In this document: positions 42,757 through 51,855 of the stretch, one piece after another
Position numbering within the stretch: position 1 is the stretch's first letter
How the letters are laid out: every line of letters starts with the position of its first letter
Assembly (NCBI GenBank): GCA_021772095.1
Contig: JADYXR010000143.1
Coordinates: 1-54,972 of the forward strand
Reading direction: 5' to 3'
Length of the DNA: 54,972 nt
Source of the DNA: Candidatus Obscuribacter sp.
Lineage (GTDB): Bacteria; Cyanobacteriota; Vampirovibrionia; Obscuribacterales; Obscuribacteraceae
Position numbers and translations under genes: made by a program
Notes under the pieces: model-generated
What the model was told of the DNA's origin: nothing
Seen by the model: only the letters and a program-made list of their open reading frames with translations
Databases searched by the model: none

Positions 42757-43887
42757 ATGATTAAGATTCAACCATTCCTGCCAGGCGACTCAACGCAACT
42801 AAAGGCGCTACTTCGGCACCAAAACGAGCCGATGCCTTACGAAAGTTTTTGTCAGGAAGATCGCGTCATAGGCTCGGGAGTGACTTTCTGGCAGCACTGG
42901 ATTCCATGCGGTTTGCATGTCGGTCCGTCGGTTTATGTCGCCAAAGAAGACAACGTGCTGCTTGGCGTGATCTCAGTTGACACCAACGGTCGCTCGCGAA
43001 ATTGCTGGCGTATCGATCACCTGGTCGTCCACCCTCAACATCGCGGACGCGGCATTGCACAAGAGCTCGTCAACTTTGCCCTCGCCTATTTCGGCAGTCA
43101 AGGCATCGGACATTTCATCTCCGAAGTGTCGGATCAAAACACGGCAGCCCTCTCGCTGTTTAGCGCCAGCGGCTTTCGTCGCTGTTCGAGGGTGACTTAT
43201 TACCAATTGCCTCTTGGTTACGAAGACTGCCCAAACCCCGGTGAGGGAGACGTTTTCCGCCTGGCGCTGCCGGGAGATCGAAACAAAATATTCGAACTGA
43301 GCAACGACATTTTGCCTGCGGACATGAAGCGTGTGTTCGATTACGTCCCCGATGATTTTCATGTTGCCGAACTGAAACTAGAAGGTCTAGACAAGCTATC
43401 CAAGCGCCTCTTGCGCACGCGGCGCTGGTATTGGGTCAACGAACAACCTGAGCGCAACGTGATTCCATGCGCCGTTCAAGTGACTGCCCACAGAGAAGGC
43501 GATTATCACCTCGAGTTTCTGGTCAACCCGGGCTGGTCTCACATGGCTCCTGAAGTGGTCGCGTTTGTTTTATCCTTCATGAAACGAGCAGGCATGAAGG
43601 GTATGGTGGTCACCAAAGTCTATGAATTCCAGAAGGACGTCCGCGAAGCCGTCGAAAACGCTGGACTGGAGCGCATGGGCAGCTTCACCTTGATGGCACG
43701 CGAGCAATGGAAGCGCGCCAAGAAGACTCGAAGCGAGCTATTGGAGCAGGTTCAACTCAATCTGAGCCGACCTGCCGTCAACATTCCTTTTGTCGCCGGA
43801 GCCGATGGAGCAGGCGGAATGATTCTGGAAGTCGATCGAGAGTTTCGACGAGTGGATGGTTTTGAAGCTAATAAAGACAATCCATAA
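42757..43887 (+). CDS. GNAT acetyltransferase with an extra C-terminal domain
   Basis: 376 residues. The N-terminal GNAT domain (about residues 1-150) shows LLGVISVDTNG, IDHLVVHPQHRGRGIAQELV (acetyl-CoA P-loop with RGRGIA) and FISEVSDQNTAALSLFSASG, ending in FRRCSRVTYYQLP. The second half (about 165-340) again looks like a degenerate GNAT fold: FRLALPGDRNKIFELSNDI, YHLEFLVNPGWSHMAPEVVA and VTKVYEFQKDVREAVENAGL. Acceptor is unknown. Cytosolic. Confidence 0.8.
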   Translation: MIKIQPFLPGDSTQLKALLRHQNEPMPYESFCQEDRVIGSGVTFWQHWIPCGLHVGPSVYVAKEDNVLLGVISVDTNGRSRNCWRIDHLVVHPQHRGRGIAQELVNFALAYFGSQGIGHFISEVSDQNTAALSLFSASGFRRCSRVTYYQLPLGYEDCPNPGEGDVFRLALPGDRNKIFELSNDILPADMKRVFDYVPDDFHVAELKLEGLDKLSKRLLRTRRWYWVNEQPERNVIPCAVQVTAHREGDYHLEFLVNPGWSHMAPEVVAFVLSFMKRAGMKGMVVTKVYEFQKDVREAVENAGLERMGSFTLMAREQWKRAKKTRSELLEQVQLNLSRPAVNIPFVAGADGAGGMILEVDREFRRVDGFEANKDNP

Positions 43888-44184
43888 AGAATGAACGTGT
43901 TCGAAAATAGAAGATGCTGATTTTCTAAGATTGGCAACGGCAATCTCAAACGCCGAACAGCAATCCCTGCCTACTTCCAGGGCGATCTCCTCTGGTCAAA
44001 GTGGATTAAAAATCTTCGCGCCTGATCCTTCTATAGATAGGAATCGCCGCGCGCGCCGGAAGAAGTTTGCGTATCATTTGTAAACTAATTACGAAAAGCG
44101 CCGCAGCGCCCATAAATATCTGATAGGCTTGCTTCTTGCCGAGTAAAGCCGGTTTCAACCAAACAAACAGAGCAAATTGACTGT
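43888..44184. other. Intergenic region before the str operon
   Basis: This spacer has no supported gene. A minus-strand frame of 50 codons (44006-44158, TTG start) contains one hydrophobic stretch (IFMGAAALFVISLQM) but no ribosome site. The promoter for rpsL begins at its right end. Confidence 0.4.
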
Positions 44185-44213
44185 TTGGAGGTTGGCGGCG
44201 GATTTGGTATTAT
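44185..44213 (+). promoter_or_regulatory. Promoter of the rpsL-rpsG operon
   Basis: TTGGAG (44185-44190) and TATTAT (44208-44213) are separated by 17 bases, leaving a leader of about 75 bases before rpsL. This is the only good pair in the spacer. Confidence 0.6.
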
Positions 44214-44252
44214 TTCCGTTTGCTGTGCAAACGGCCGCCGTAATGACATCCG

Positions 44253-44275
44253 AAAACCGTCGGTTAGCGGTTTTT
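44253..44275 (+). promoter_or_regulatory. Hairpin in the rpsL leader
   Basis: AAAACCG and CGGTTTT form a perfect seven-pair stem with an eight-base loop and are followed by T, giving a weak terminator-like shape 22 bases before the rpsL start. A smaller hairpin (TTTGC/GCAAA) precedes it at 44219-44231. Attenuation or ribosomal-protein feedback are plausible; neither is shown. Confidence 0.4.
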
Positions 44276-44296
44276 AAGATACCCAGGAGATATCTG

Positions 44297-44713
44297 GTGC
44301 CAACCATCAACCAATTAATTCGCCACGAGCGCAAGAAGATTACCTTCAAGTCGAAGTCGCCGGCACTGAAGTCCTGCCCTCAGCGCAGAGGCGTTTGCAC
44401 GCAAGTGAAAACGACCACTCCTAAGAAGCCGAACTCGGCTCTTAGAAAGATCGCTCGGGTTAGACTCACCAACGGTCTTGAAGTAACTGCATACATCCCG
44501 GGTGTAGGCCACAACCTCCAGGAGCACAGCGTTGTTCTGATAAGAGGCGGACGGGTCAAGGATCTTCCTGGTGTCCGTTATCACATCGTGCGCGGTGCAC
44601 TCGATACTGCCGGCGTCAAAGATCGCATGCAGGGTCGTAGCAAATACGGCACCAAGAGACCTAAACCAGGTGCTGCTGCTGCAGCGGCTGCTAAGGGCGG
44701 CAAGAAGAAGTAA
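44297..44713 (+). CDS. rpsL: 30S ribosomal protein uS12
   Basis: 138 residues from GTG 44297, behind AGGAGA; the family start [14 protein letters not shown] fixes the position. Decoding-centre segments are all present: [16 protein letters not shown] (Lys43, the streptomycin-sensitive type), [20 protein letters not shown] and [15 protein letters not shown]. The tail is extended by Ala/Gly/Lys ([15 protein letters not shown]) beyond [10 protein letters not shown]. uS12 sits at the A site of the small subunit. First gene of the str operon. Confidence 0.98.
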   Translation: MPTINQLIRHERKKITFKSKSPALKSCPQRRGVCTQVKTTTPKKPNSALRKIARVRLTNGLEVTAYIPGVGHNLQEHSVVLIRGGRVKDLPGVRYHIVRGALDTAGVKDRMQGRSKYGTKRPKPGAAAAAAAKGGKKK

Positions 44714-44781
44714 GAGTTTTGTTCGGCGTTAGTCGCCAAAGTTAGTCGCAGTAAGAAGATTATTGATTAGGAAAACGAGTA

Positions 44782-45252
44782 ATGTCGAGAAGATCACAAG
44801 CAATAAAGCGCATTCCACCGCCGGATCCGGTTTTTGAAAGCCCGCTGATCAGCCGCTTCGTCAATCGCATGATGCAGCGTGGAAAAAAGAGCACGGCTCA
44901 AAGATTGTTCTACACCGCCCTTAGTATCATCGAAGAGAAGACTAAAGGCGAAGCGCTCGAAGTATTCAACAAAGCAGTGAAGAATGTCACCCCGCTCGTC
45001 GAAGTCAAAGCTCGCCGCGTCGGTGGTTCTACATACCAGGTGCCTGTTGAAGTAAAATCTTCCCGCGGTGTCGCCCTCGCGACGCAGTGGATCATCACCA
45101 ACAGCCGCAAACGTGGTGGTCGTTCATTTGCAGAAAGACTTTCTGCAGAATTGATCGATGCTGCAAACGGCTCGGGTGCTTCGGTCAAGAAGCGTGATGA
45201 CACGCACAAGATGGCTGAAGCCAACAAAGCTTTCGCTCACTATCGTTATTAA
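44782..45252 (+). CDS. rpsG: 30S ribosomal protein uS7
   Basis: 156 residues, the normal bacterial length, with AGGA nine bases before the ATG. Typical blocks are [60 protein letters not shown] and the C-terminal [13 protein letters not shown]. uS7 nucleates assembly of the 30S head by binding 16S rRNA. It lies 68 bases after rpsL. Confidence 0.98.
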   Translation: MSRRSQAIKRIPPPDPVFESPLISRFVNRMMQRGKKSTAQRLFYTALSIIEEKTKGEALEVFNKAVKNVTPLVEVKARRVGGSTYQVPVEVKSSRGVALATQWIITNSRKRGGRSFAERLSAELIDAANGSGASVKKRDDTHKMAEANKAFAHYRY

Positions 45253-45258
45253 GCAGTA

Positions 45259-45280
45259 CGAGTAGCGCTTCGGCGCCTCG
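45259..45280 (+). promoter_or_regulatory. Hairpin with UUCG loop after rpsG
   Basis: CGAG-TA-GCGC pairs with GCGC-CTCG around a TTCG loop (eight pairs, two-base bulge), seven bases after the rpsG stop. No T-run follows, so it is probably an RNA-processing or stabilising element in the rpsG-fusA spacer. Confidence 0.5.
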
Positions 45281-45719
45281 AACGGAATCGCGCTTGCCTG
45301 GAGGTTATGCCCCAGGTTTTGTGCTTTTAAAATGCCGGCAAAACAGTTTTGTGTTATCGTCAATTAAGGTAGGGTGGGTGAAAACGAAAGATTCCGGCTG
45401 AATTCGGAGCCTTCGCTTTACATCACTTCCGCATTTTTTGGTTTTGAAAAGCTGAAGACTTTCTAGACGCTTAACACCAAGATGCTTATTGCAGGCGGGT
45501 CTTCATTGGACCGCTGAAGAAACTGCAATTTCCAAATTTTTTCTGAGAACGCATTCGAACCTTCTCAAATGTAAAGATCAGAATTGAACAAAATAGTGGT
45601 TTCTAACGAAATACTGAAAACCCATGTTACTTTCTCTAGAAGGTAATAAAAGACCTCATCTACGAATGAATTGCGCAAGCGATATCAACGGACAACTCAT
45701 CTCTTTAAAAGGCAGTGTC
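45281..45719 (+). other. Long rpsG-fusA spacer, possible fusA leader
   Basis: This stretch of about 440 bases has no supported gene. It contains the terminator-like structure at 45488-45542. A frame from ATG 45624 runs into fusA and adds 32 residues that are not part of EF-G. I could not name a promoter. Confidence 0.5.
45488..45542 (+). promoter_or_regulatory. Nested stem followed by T-run in the fusA leader
   Basis: ATTGCAG (45488-45494) pairs with CTGCAAT (45523-45529); inside lies GCGGGTC/GACCGC. Six T follow at 45537-45542. It looks like an attenuator or internal terminator about 180 bases before the fusA start. Confidence 0.5.
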
Positions 45720-47873
45720 ATGGCAATGGTTGAAAAAGAAAAGGAAGCAGTACAAGCAGTCTCCATGGAGCTGAGTGATCTCCGCAACATGGGTATCGCC
45801 GCGCACATCGACGCCGGCAAAACCACTTGCACGGAGCGGATTCTGTTCTATAGCGGACTTATTCACCGCATGGGTGAAGTGCACGAAGGCACATCCGTAA
45901 CCGACTGGATGGAACAAGAAAAGGAGCGTGGTATCACAATCACCGCAGCTGCCATCAGATCGCAATGGAAAGGCAAAAGAATCAACCTGATCGACACACC
46001 AGGACACGTTGACTTCACAGTTGAAGTAGAGCGTTCCATGCGTGTTCTCGACGGTGTTGTCATCGTTCTTTGCGCAGTCGCCGGCGTTCAACCACAAACA
46101 CTGACAGTTTGGAAACAAGCAAACCGCTATCAAGTTCCGCGCATGATCCTCGTCAACAAAATGGATCGTTCCGGTGCTGACTTCTTCAAAGTTGTAAAAC
46201 AAGTAAAAGAAAATCTCCCTGGTCAACAAAGCGCACACGCTAACGCTCATCCGATTCAAATTCCAATCGGCGCTGAAGTTGGATTCGTCGGTATCGTCGA
46301 CCTGATCGAAATGACAGCGACGTTCTATGAAGAAGATGATCCACTGGGCCGCAAAACCACAATCGGTGAAATTCCTGCTGACTTGAGAGAAGAAGCAGAG
46401 ACCTGGAGAACATCTCTGATTGAAGCTATCGTTGAAACCGGAAGCGACGACTTAGTGACTCGTTTCCTCGAAGGCGTAGAAATTTCTCCCGACGAATTGC
46501 GCGCCGCTCTCAGACAAGCTGTCATCCACAACAAAATCATTCCTGTGCTTTGTGGTTCTGCTTTCAAAAACAAAGGCGTTCAGCCGCTCCTCGATGCCAT
46601 CATCGAGTACTTGCCTTCGCCTCCTGAAGCAAAGGCAATCAAAGGCATTCTGCCTAACGGTGAAATAGCCGAAAGACCTAGTGATCCAAACGCACCATTC
46701 GCCGGTCTGGCATTCAAAGTTATGAACGATCCTTTCGTTGGTAAGCTGACATTCGTCAGAATCTACAGTGGAAAGATCACCGCAGGTTCTTACGCACAAA
46801 ACAGCACCAAGGACAAAAGAGAACGCATCAGCCGCTTGATTCAGCTCCAGGCTGACCAACGTACTGATATTCAAGAAGCCACCGCCGGCGACATCGTTGC
46901 TTGCGTCGGTTTGAAAGACACCACCACTGGTGACACGCTTTGTGATGATGCTTTCCCAATCATCCTTGAATCCATGAACTTCCCTGAGCCTGTAATCTCG
47001 GTTGCTATCGAACCGAAGACCAAAGCTGACAACGAAAAACTTGGTGGTGCTCTTGGCCGTTTGGCTGAAGAAGATCCAACCTTCAAAGTCAGAGTTGACC
47101 ACGAAACCGGACAGACCATCATCGCCGGGATGGGTGAACTTCACCTTGAGATCATCGTTGACCGTCTATTGCGCGAATTCAAAGTCGAAGCCAACGTCGG
47201 TAAGCCGCAAGTCGCATATCGCGAAACTTGCCGCCAACTCGCCAAAGCAGACGGCAAATTCGTTCGTCAGTCCGGTGGTAAAGGTCAATACGGTCACTGC
47301 GTACTCACAGTCGAGCCGAACGAAACAGGCAAAGGCTACGAGTTCGTCAACAAGATCGTCGGTGGTGCCATTCCGAAGGAATACATCCCTGCTGTCGACA
47401 ACGGTGTCAAAGAAGCAATGGTCGGCGGAGTATTCGCCGGTTATCCAATCATCGACATCAAAGTCACACTGATTGACGGAACCTTCCACGCCGTTGACTC
47501 ATCCGAAATGGCGTTCAAAATCGCCGGTTCGATGGGCTTCAAAGAGGGCTTCATGAAGGCTAAACCAGTACTGCTCGAACCAATGATGAAAGTCGAAGTC
47601 GACGTACCGGAAGACTACATGGGAGACGTCATCGGCGACCTCTCCAGCCGTCGTGGACGCATCGATGGTATGGACACCGTCGACAGACAATCCAAAGTTC
47701 GTGCTCACGTGCCTCTGAGCGAAATGTTCGGTTACGCAACTGACATCCGCAACAAGACGCGTGGTTCCGGTACTTTCGTAATGGAATTCTCCGCTTACGA
47801 AGAAGTGCCAAACAACATGGCTAAGGAAATCATCGAAGGCAAAGCCGCTGCTAAGGCTGCCGAGAAGAAATAG
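45720..47873 (+). CDS. fusA: Translation elongation factor G
   Basis: 717 residues from ATG 45720, with AAGG eight bases upstream. GTPase motifs: G1 [10 protein letters not shown], switch I region [10 protein letters not shown]3 DTPGHVDF, G4 [11 protein letters not shown]. Domains II to V follow, e.g. [51 protein letters not shown] and [20 protein letters not shown]. Length and order are those of canonical EF-G, which drives ribosomal translocation and recycling. The N-terminal 16 residues ([18 protein letters not shown]) are slightly longer than E. coli. A strong terminator follows and tuf is absent. Confidence 0.98.
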   Translation: MAMVEKEKEAVQAVSMELSDLRNMGIAAHIDAGKTTCTERILFYSGLIHRMGEVHEGTSVTDWMEQEKERGITITAAAIRSQWKGKRINLIDTPGHVDFTVEVERSMRVLDGVVIVLCAVAGVQPQTLTVWKQANRYQVPRMILVNKMDRSGADFFKVVKQVKENLPGQQSAHANAHPIQIPIGAEVGFVGIVDLIEMTATFYEEDDPLGRKTTIGEIPADLREEAETWRTSLIEAIVETGSDDLVTRFLEGVEISPDELRAALRQAVIHNKIIPVLCGSAFKNKGVQPLLDAIIEYLPSPPEAKAIKGILPNGEIAERPSDPNAPFAGLAFKVMNDPFVGKLTFVRIYSGKITAGSYAQNSTKDKRERISRLIQLQADQRTDIQEATAGDIVACVGLKDTTTGDTLCDDAFPIILESMNFPEPVISVAIEPKTKADNEKLGGALGRLAEEDPTFKVRVDHETGQTIIAGMGELHLEIIVDRLLREFKVEANVGKPQVAYRETCRQLAKADGKFVRQSGGKGQYGHCVLTVEPNETGKGYEFVNKIVGGAIPKEYIPAVDNGVKEAMVGGVFAGYPIIDIKVTLIDGTFHAVDSSEMAFKIAGSMGFKEGFMKAKPVLLEPMMKVEVDVPEDYMGDVIGDLSSRRGRIDGMDTVDRQSKVRAHVPLSEMFGYATDIRNKTRGSGTFVMEFSAYEEVPNNMAKEIIEGKAAAKAAEKK

Positions 47874-47965
47874 CAATTCCTCGAGCCTTTCTTGCAAGAG
47901 GCGTCTGAGAATTGAAATTGCATAGAGTCAACTCCGTTAGCTCGGTATCTCGACTCACTCCAGTT

Positions 47966-48003
47966 AAAGCGCGCCTTGTGTATACAGGGCGCGCTTTGTT
48001 TTG
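47966..48003 (+). terminator. Intrinsic terminator after fusA
   Basis: AAAGCGCGCC (47966-47975) pairs perfectly with GGCGCGCTTT (47988-47997), then GTTTTG. It lies about 90 bases after the fusA stop and closes the operon. Confidence 0.88.
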
Positions 48004-48080
48004 TTCAACTTCATTGCAAAGGGGGTAACATTTTAGTAGCGAAGCTAATCACTCCGCTCGCTTACCACCCCGAGGATGTC

Positions 48081-48494
48081 ATGAAGTATCTGCACAGCGG
48101 CTACATTCTATTCTGCGAAAAGGCTGAACACGACGATTGCGGCATGCTCAACGTCTACGGTCTCTTCGACGTTTTGGAAGTCAACGAGATACCGACAACG
48201 ATGAATTGCGCCTGGGTCGTGGGCTTCGGAACGCCTTACGAAAGGCGCCAGTACAAAGGCGAGCTCACGGTCGAGAATCCAAAAGGCGAGCTGGTTTTGT
48301 CCCAAGAATTCGCAGCCAATGACCCCAATGACATTTTCAAAGGTCATTATGTGTTTAAACCAGAAATAAATATCGACCAGGATGGCGCATGGACCGTCAC
48401 AGTGACCTTGCGCAACTGGAAAGACGAGAACATGTGGGACATCCAGCGCCAGTTCTGGTGCACTCAGCAGACTGATAGTCCACCAGATCCATAA
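48081..48494 (+). CDS. Small conserved protein of unknown function
   Basis: 137 residues from ATG 48081, chosen because GAGGA lies five bases upstream; a frame opening at 47976 overlaps the fusA terminator. The protein begins MKYLHSGYILFCEKAEHDD and continues CGMLNVYGLFDVLEVNEIP, WVVGFGTPYERRQYKGEL and NDIFKGHYVFKPEINIDQDG. Alternating strands suggest a beta-sandwich. The 'GxLNVYGLFD' phrase reminds me of small bacterial families such as DUF6941, but I am not certain. No signal peptide. Confidence 0.65.
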   Translation: MKYLHSGYILFCEKAEHDDCGMLNVYGLFDVLEVNEIPTTMNCAWVVGFGTPYERRQYKGELTVENPKGELVLSQEFAANDPNDIFKGHYVFKPEINIDQDGAWTVTVTLRNWKDENMWDIQRQFWCTQQTDSPPDP

Positions 48495-48745
48495 GCTGCA
48501 AAACGATAACATCGGCTGTGGCACAAAGTTTCGCCGGGGTGTAGTTTAAATTGCGCGCCGGCGGACCGTTGAAACGTGCGCAGGGAGAAGGCGTCTCATC
48601 GGTCCAATTGAACTTGCGTGGAGCAGGTTTCACTGCTATTCGATTGGAACTGACCGCAGTCTCTGACGAGAGGTTAGCGTTCCAGCAATCGAGTTTCGCG
48701 CGGTCTACCTTTCGCCGAAACTTTTTCTTTCAAATCATTTCGCGA

Positions 48746-49762
48746 TTATGTAGTCAAGAAATTGATTCGTAGCGAACTCGAAGCAAGTGACTCTGCTTTC
48801 GGGTTGCACTTGAACCAGTCGCTTGCGATGGTTCCATATAACGAACGAAAGTCGATGGTAGTGCAACCTCTATCGCTCTGGTTCCGGCTCCTGCTGTCGC
48901 TATTACTCTCGATCACGTTCTCGGCGAACGTCGTTGGTGCCGTGTAGATGCCGCCCTTCACTGCCGCTCCCAGAGCGAAACACAAGCCGATTGAACCATG
49001 ATCGGTTCCCAACGTCGCGTTTTCTTCGAGACTTCTACCGAACTCCGAGTACACCAACACAACGGTGTTCTCAAGCTGTGGACGCAGCTTTTCGAGCTTA
49101 AGGGATAGTTGACGCAACGCAGCAAAGTGCTGAGCGCGTTGATCTACATGCGTATCGAAACCGTCTAATACAATCTTCGAGACGGAACCCACGGCTGGGC
49201 GAAGACGCTCATGCCATCCGGTTTTCCATTGCTCGTCAGGACTGGCTGTTTCCCAAATTTTGCTGGCGCGTAAATGCGATTTAGTCAAATTCTCTTCGCA
49301 ACCGACCGTCGGAAATATTGCAACAACTCCCTCGCGATAGAGCTGAGCAAGTTCGGGAAGTGCGGAGTTAAGCGCAAAACGATCGTCGAGTTTGATAACA
49401 TCACTTCCGCGCAAAGCGAGATTCGGACGCGCGGCGTAGTATTTTTTTTCAGTGTAAGGAACGAGAGTGTTGAAGCCGTCGTTGCCACCACTCAAGTGGA
49501 TCAGCACCAACGAACGCGCCACGACCGAAGTCGGTATCGCATTTTTCGAAATAGAAAGGTCAGGTTTATTCAAACCATGTGCAAGAAATGCCACGGACGA
49601 CGCGCCGTAAGCCAGAAACTGACGACGCGATAAGGCTTCATTATCTGGCCTCGCTTCACTAGCCAATTTTGTTTCGTTAGCGAACTTCGCTTGGCCAGCT
49701 AAATTCGCTACATTAGTTTGTTTCGGCTCGCTAGCTTGTTTTGTTTCGTTGTCTTGTTTCAC
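48746..49762 (-). CDS. Tat-exported DUF1501-family protein, shorter than usual
   Basis: 338 residues from GTG 49762. DUF1501 features are SLVLIHLSGGNDGFNTLVPY, PNLALRGSDVIKLDDRFALN, HLRASKIWETASPDEQ, GFDTHVDQRAQHFAAL, VYSEFGRSLEENATLGTDHG and TIDFRSLYGTIASDW, a family related to alkaline phosphatases/sulfatases. The Tat motif SRRQFLAYGAS occurs only at about residue 45, after a repetitive Ala/Asn/Lys/Glu stretch; TTG 49666 would be a start closer to it. The usual 100 or so residues between WETA and FDTH are reduced to a few dozen. The role is unknown. Confidence 0.75.
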   Translation of the reverse strand: MKQDNETKQASEPKQTNVANLAGQAKFANETKLASEARPDNEALSRRQFLAYGASSVAFLAHGLNKPDLSISKNAIPTSVVARSLVLIHLSGGNDGFNTLVPYTEKKYYAARPNLALRGSDVIKLDDRFALNSALPELAQLYREGVVAIFPTVGCEENLTKSHLRASKIWETASPDEQWKTGWHERLRPAVGSVSKIVLDGFDTHVDQRAQHFAALRQLSLKLEKLRPQLENTVVLVYSEFGRSLEENATLGTDHGSIGLCFALGAAVKGGIYTAPTTFAENVIESNSDSRSRNQSDRGCTTIDFRSLYGTIASDWFKCNPKAESLASSSLRINFLTT

Positions 49763-49803
49763 TACGATATTCTTTTTCGAGTCGGTATCCAGTTACCATT
49801 ATC

Positions 49804-50382
49804 TCAAGATTTCTTTTCTGCTGCCGCCGAGTCGTGTTTCGTTTGCGCGTCTTCCGCTGCCTTTTTCACGAAAGCCAGGCGTCTGTGAATGTCCTGGTGA
49901 GCTGTCAGATGTTGCAAAAAGTCTTTTGCAGGAATCGTCAATCCACTATCAATGTAGGTGGTGAGCTTAACCAGAGTCGATTTTGTTCCTTCCACTGGGG
50001 TCAAAATCCAGTTACCTTCGAACACTTTGAGTTTATTCGAGGTCACCATTTGGAAATCGATTCTGGTGTAAGGCGTTTCTATTTCTTCGTAGGTACATTC
50101 GACATCGCCGAGAATGGGCATGGATGCGAACTTTTCTTTGATAATGGAACGACCTTTTTTCTCTTCGATCACGCTTCTCTTGGTCGTATCCGAATAACGA
50201 TAATCTCGAACGGCTCGAAAAATTTCTTCAGGCGAAGCGTTGATCAACATTTTGCTGACAACGCCGGTCAGCTCCTTGTGGGACTCAGCGCGCACGCTTG
50301 GTGCAATCGCCATCGAGAGGATGAGCACCAGGGGCAACACCAGCATGCTCCGCATGCGATTTTTCGCAATCAGCAAATTCAT
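49804..50382 (-). CDS. Secreted START/SRPBCC-domain protein
   Basis: 192 residues from ATG 50382, behind GGGAGAAGG; in-frame codons up to 50439 lie before the signal peptide. Signal (MRSMLVLPLVLILSMAIAPS, cleavage at VRA-E). The mature part reads MLINASPEEIFRAVRDYRYS, IIKEKFASMPILGDVECTYE, FEGNWILTPVEGTKSTLVKL and IHRRLAFVKKAAEDA, collinear with the cytoplasmic protein at 21628-22056. Probably a periplasmic lipid- or ligand-binding domain. It ends 41 bases from the DUF1501 start on the same strand. Confidence 0.8.
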   Translation of the reverse strand: MNLLIAKNRMRSMLVLPLVLILSMAIAPSVRAESHKELTGVVSKMLINASPEEIFRAVRDYRYSDTTKRSVIEEKKGRSIIKEKFASMPILGDVECTYEEIETPYTRIDFQMVTSNKLKVFEGNWILTPVEGTKSTLVKLTTYIDSGLTIPAKDFLQHLTAHQDIHRRLAFVKKAAEDAQTKHDSAAAEKKS

Positions 50383-50770
50383 CTGCCTTCTCCCGAGTAG
50401 TATTGAATGTGGTTGCTCATCTTTTTGAAACTCATTCAATCGTTTTGGTAATTTATACTTCGGTCATCGAGTACTAAATCCTAGAGCCACCATATACAGT
50501 GCAAGGCGCAAGCGCACGAATTTGCTCTCTGCGTACATTATAAATCAGGTCAAGGCTGACCGATCAGGCAGGAATTTAATGTTCAGCCATCAACGTATGC
50601 AGATCTAGGGGGATCGATGACGAGCGGCTCTTCTTGCTAATTCCAGTTCAGCAGATCCGGCACGTACGGCGGGCGTTAAATCATTGCGGCAACAAAGCCT
50701 TTAGTTGGATGGTCCGTACTCAGCGTTATCGATAGAACGAATAGCGGAGCGACACCGCGCACCAGCACGA
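50383..50770. other. Intergenic region
   Basis: This spacer of about 390 bases lies upstream of the secreted START-like gene and downstream of the TPR gene at 50771, both leftward. No supported gene, tRNA or T-tailed hairpin was found; the promoter of the START-like gene must be here. Confidence 0.45.
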
Positions 50771-51778
50771 CTATTTGGGCAGCGTCTCGATTGCCTTTGT
50801 GCTTTCGCCTGCTTTATTCGGCATCTTCATTCGTTCAAGAACAAGCACACGCGTTTGCATCGCGGTCTTGCAATTACTATCAGACTTGATTGCAGAATTG
50901 CAGTCGGCAAGCGCTTCCTTCAAATTTCCTGCGCCGAGCTGCGACAGTCCTCTTGTCGCATAAGCCGCCGCACGAAGCTCTCCATCATAGGCAAGACTCA
51001 GAGCGATAGTGCACAGCTCCACAGCTCTCGTGTATTTCTTTTCAGTTTCGTTTATCACTCCCAACTGCCAATATGCCGCACCACATGTGGCATCACGCTC
51101 AATTGCGTGATTTAGGATCTGCTCCGCCGGTTTTGATTTTCCAGTTTCGTTCAAAACCATTGCCATCAGCACGTCAGACATCGCCCCATCAGGATCGAGT
51201 TGGCAAGCTTGTTTCACCGCGGTCAGCGCCTTATCCAAATCACCCAATTTATATTCAGCAAGCGCAAGCGCATAATTTCCTCGAGCCCAGCGTTTATCGA
51301 GCTGCACGGCGCTATTGCCGTCAGCAAGGGCGTGTACTAAATCATGCCTTCGAGTGTGAATCAAAGAACGAAAAGCAAAATTGTCGGCCGTCGATTCGCC
51401 AGCGTCGATCACACGATTAAAATCAGCGAGCGCCTCAGTATTTTTATCCATGTAGTAGTAAGCCCGCGCCCGCAGACTGTACGGTGTTACTTCATCGCTC
51501 TTCAAAGCAATCGCACGGTTGCAATCATCAACCGCCTGTTGGCAGTGATAAACGAGACTGTAAGCCTCAGCTCTCGCGATGCATGCTTTCCAGGATTTAG
51601 GATTGCGTTCGATATATCGATCGAGAAAGGCAATTTCGCCAATTCGCTGGCTGTAACTATCAAGAGATTTCGATTCCCAGGAATCTGTAAGCGGTGTTTG
51701 GATAGTCCAACCCATAATAAGAGCGGCGGCTGCAATCAGCCCCGACTCAACAAATACGATTAGCGTGTCCTTGATCAT
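50771..51778 (-). CDS. Membrane-anchored TPR protein
   Basis: 335 residues. An N-terminal transmembrane helix (FVESGLIAAAALIMGW) is followed by canonical TPR units: SWKACIARAEAYSLVYHCQQ, AVDDCNRAIALKSDEVTPYS, LRARAYYYMDKNTEALADFN, ARGNYALALAEYKLGDLDKA and YWQLGVINETEKKYTRAVEL. About seven repeats occupy residues 55-310. It is probably an envelope scaffold. The next gene upstream on the same strand is the membrane glycosyltransferase, 77 bases away. Confidence 0.8.
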   Translation of the reverse strand: MIKDTLIVFVESGLIAAAALIMGWTIQTPLTDSWESKSLDSYSQRIGEIAFLDRYIERNPKSWKACIARAEAYSLVYHCQQAVDDCNRAIALKSDEVTPYSLRARAYYYMDKNTEALADFNRVIDAGESTADNFAFRSLIHTRRHDLVHALADGNSAVQLDKRWARGNYALALAEYKLGDLDKALTAVKQACQLDPDGAMSDVLMAMVLNETGKSKPAEQILNHAIERDATCGAAYWQLGVINETEKKYTRAVELCTIALSLAYDGELRAAAYATRGLSQLGAGNLKEALADCNSAIKSDSNCKTAMQTRVLVLERMKMPNKAGESTKAIETLPK

Positions 51779-51855
51779 CGATTTTTTCCGTCACCTGTAT
51801 GCTGACTATAATCCGCTTCTCGGAGCTTGTACATGGCAAAACCGTTCGGCTCATA

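Noticed and set aside
44006..44158. A 50-codon minus-strand frame with one hydrophobic segment.
   Set aside because: It has only a TTG start and no ribosome site; a shadow of noncoding DNA is likelier.
45624..45719. Upstream extension of fusA by 32 codons.
   Set aside because: The extra residues do not belong to EF-G and the internal ATG has a ribosome site.
48397..48633. A minus-strand frame overlapping the end of the 48081 gene.
   Set aside because: It lies antisense to a better-supported gene and has no ribosome site or known motif.
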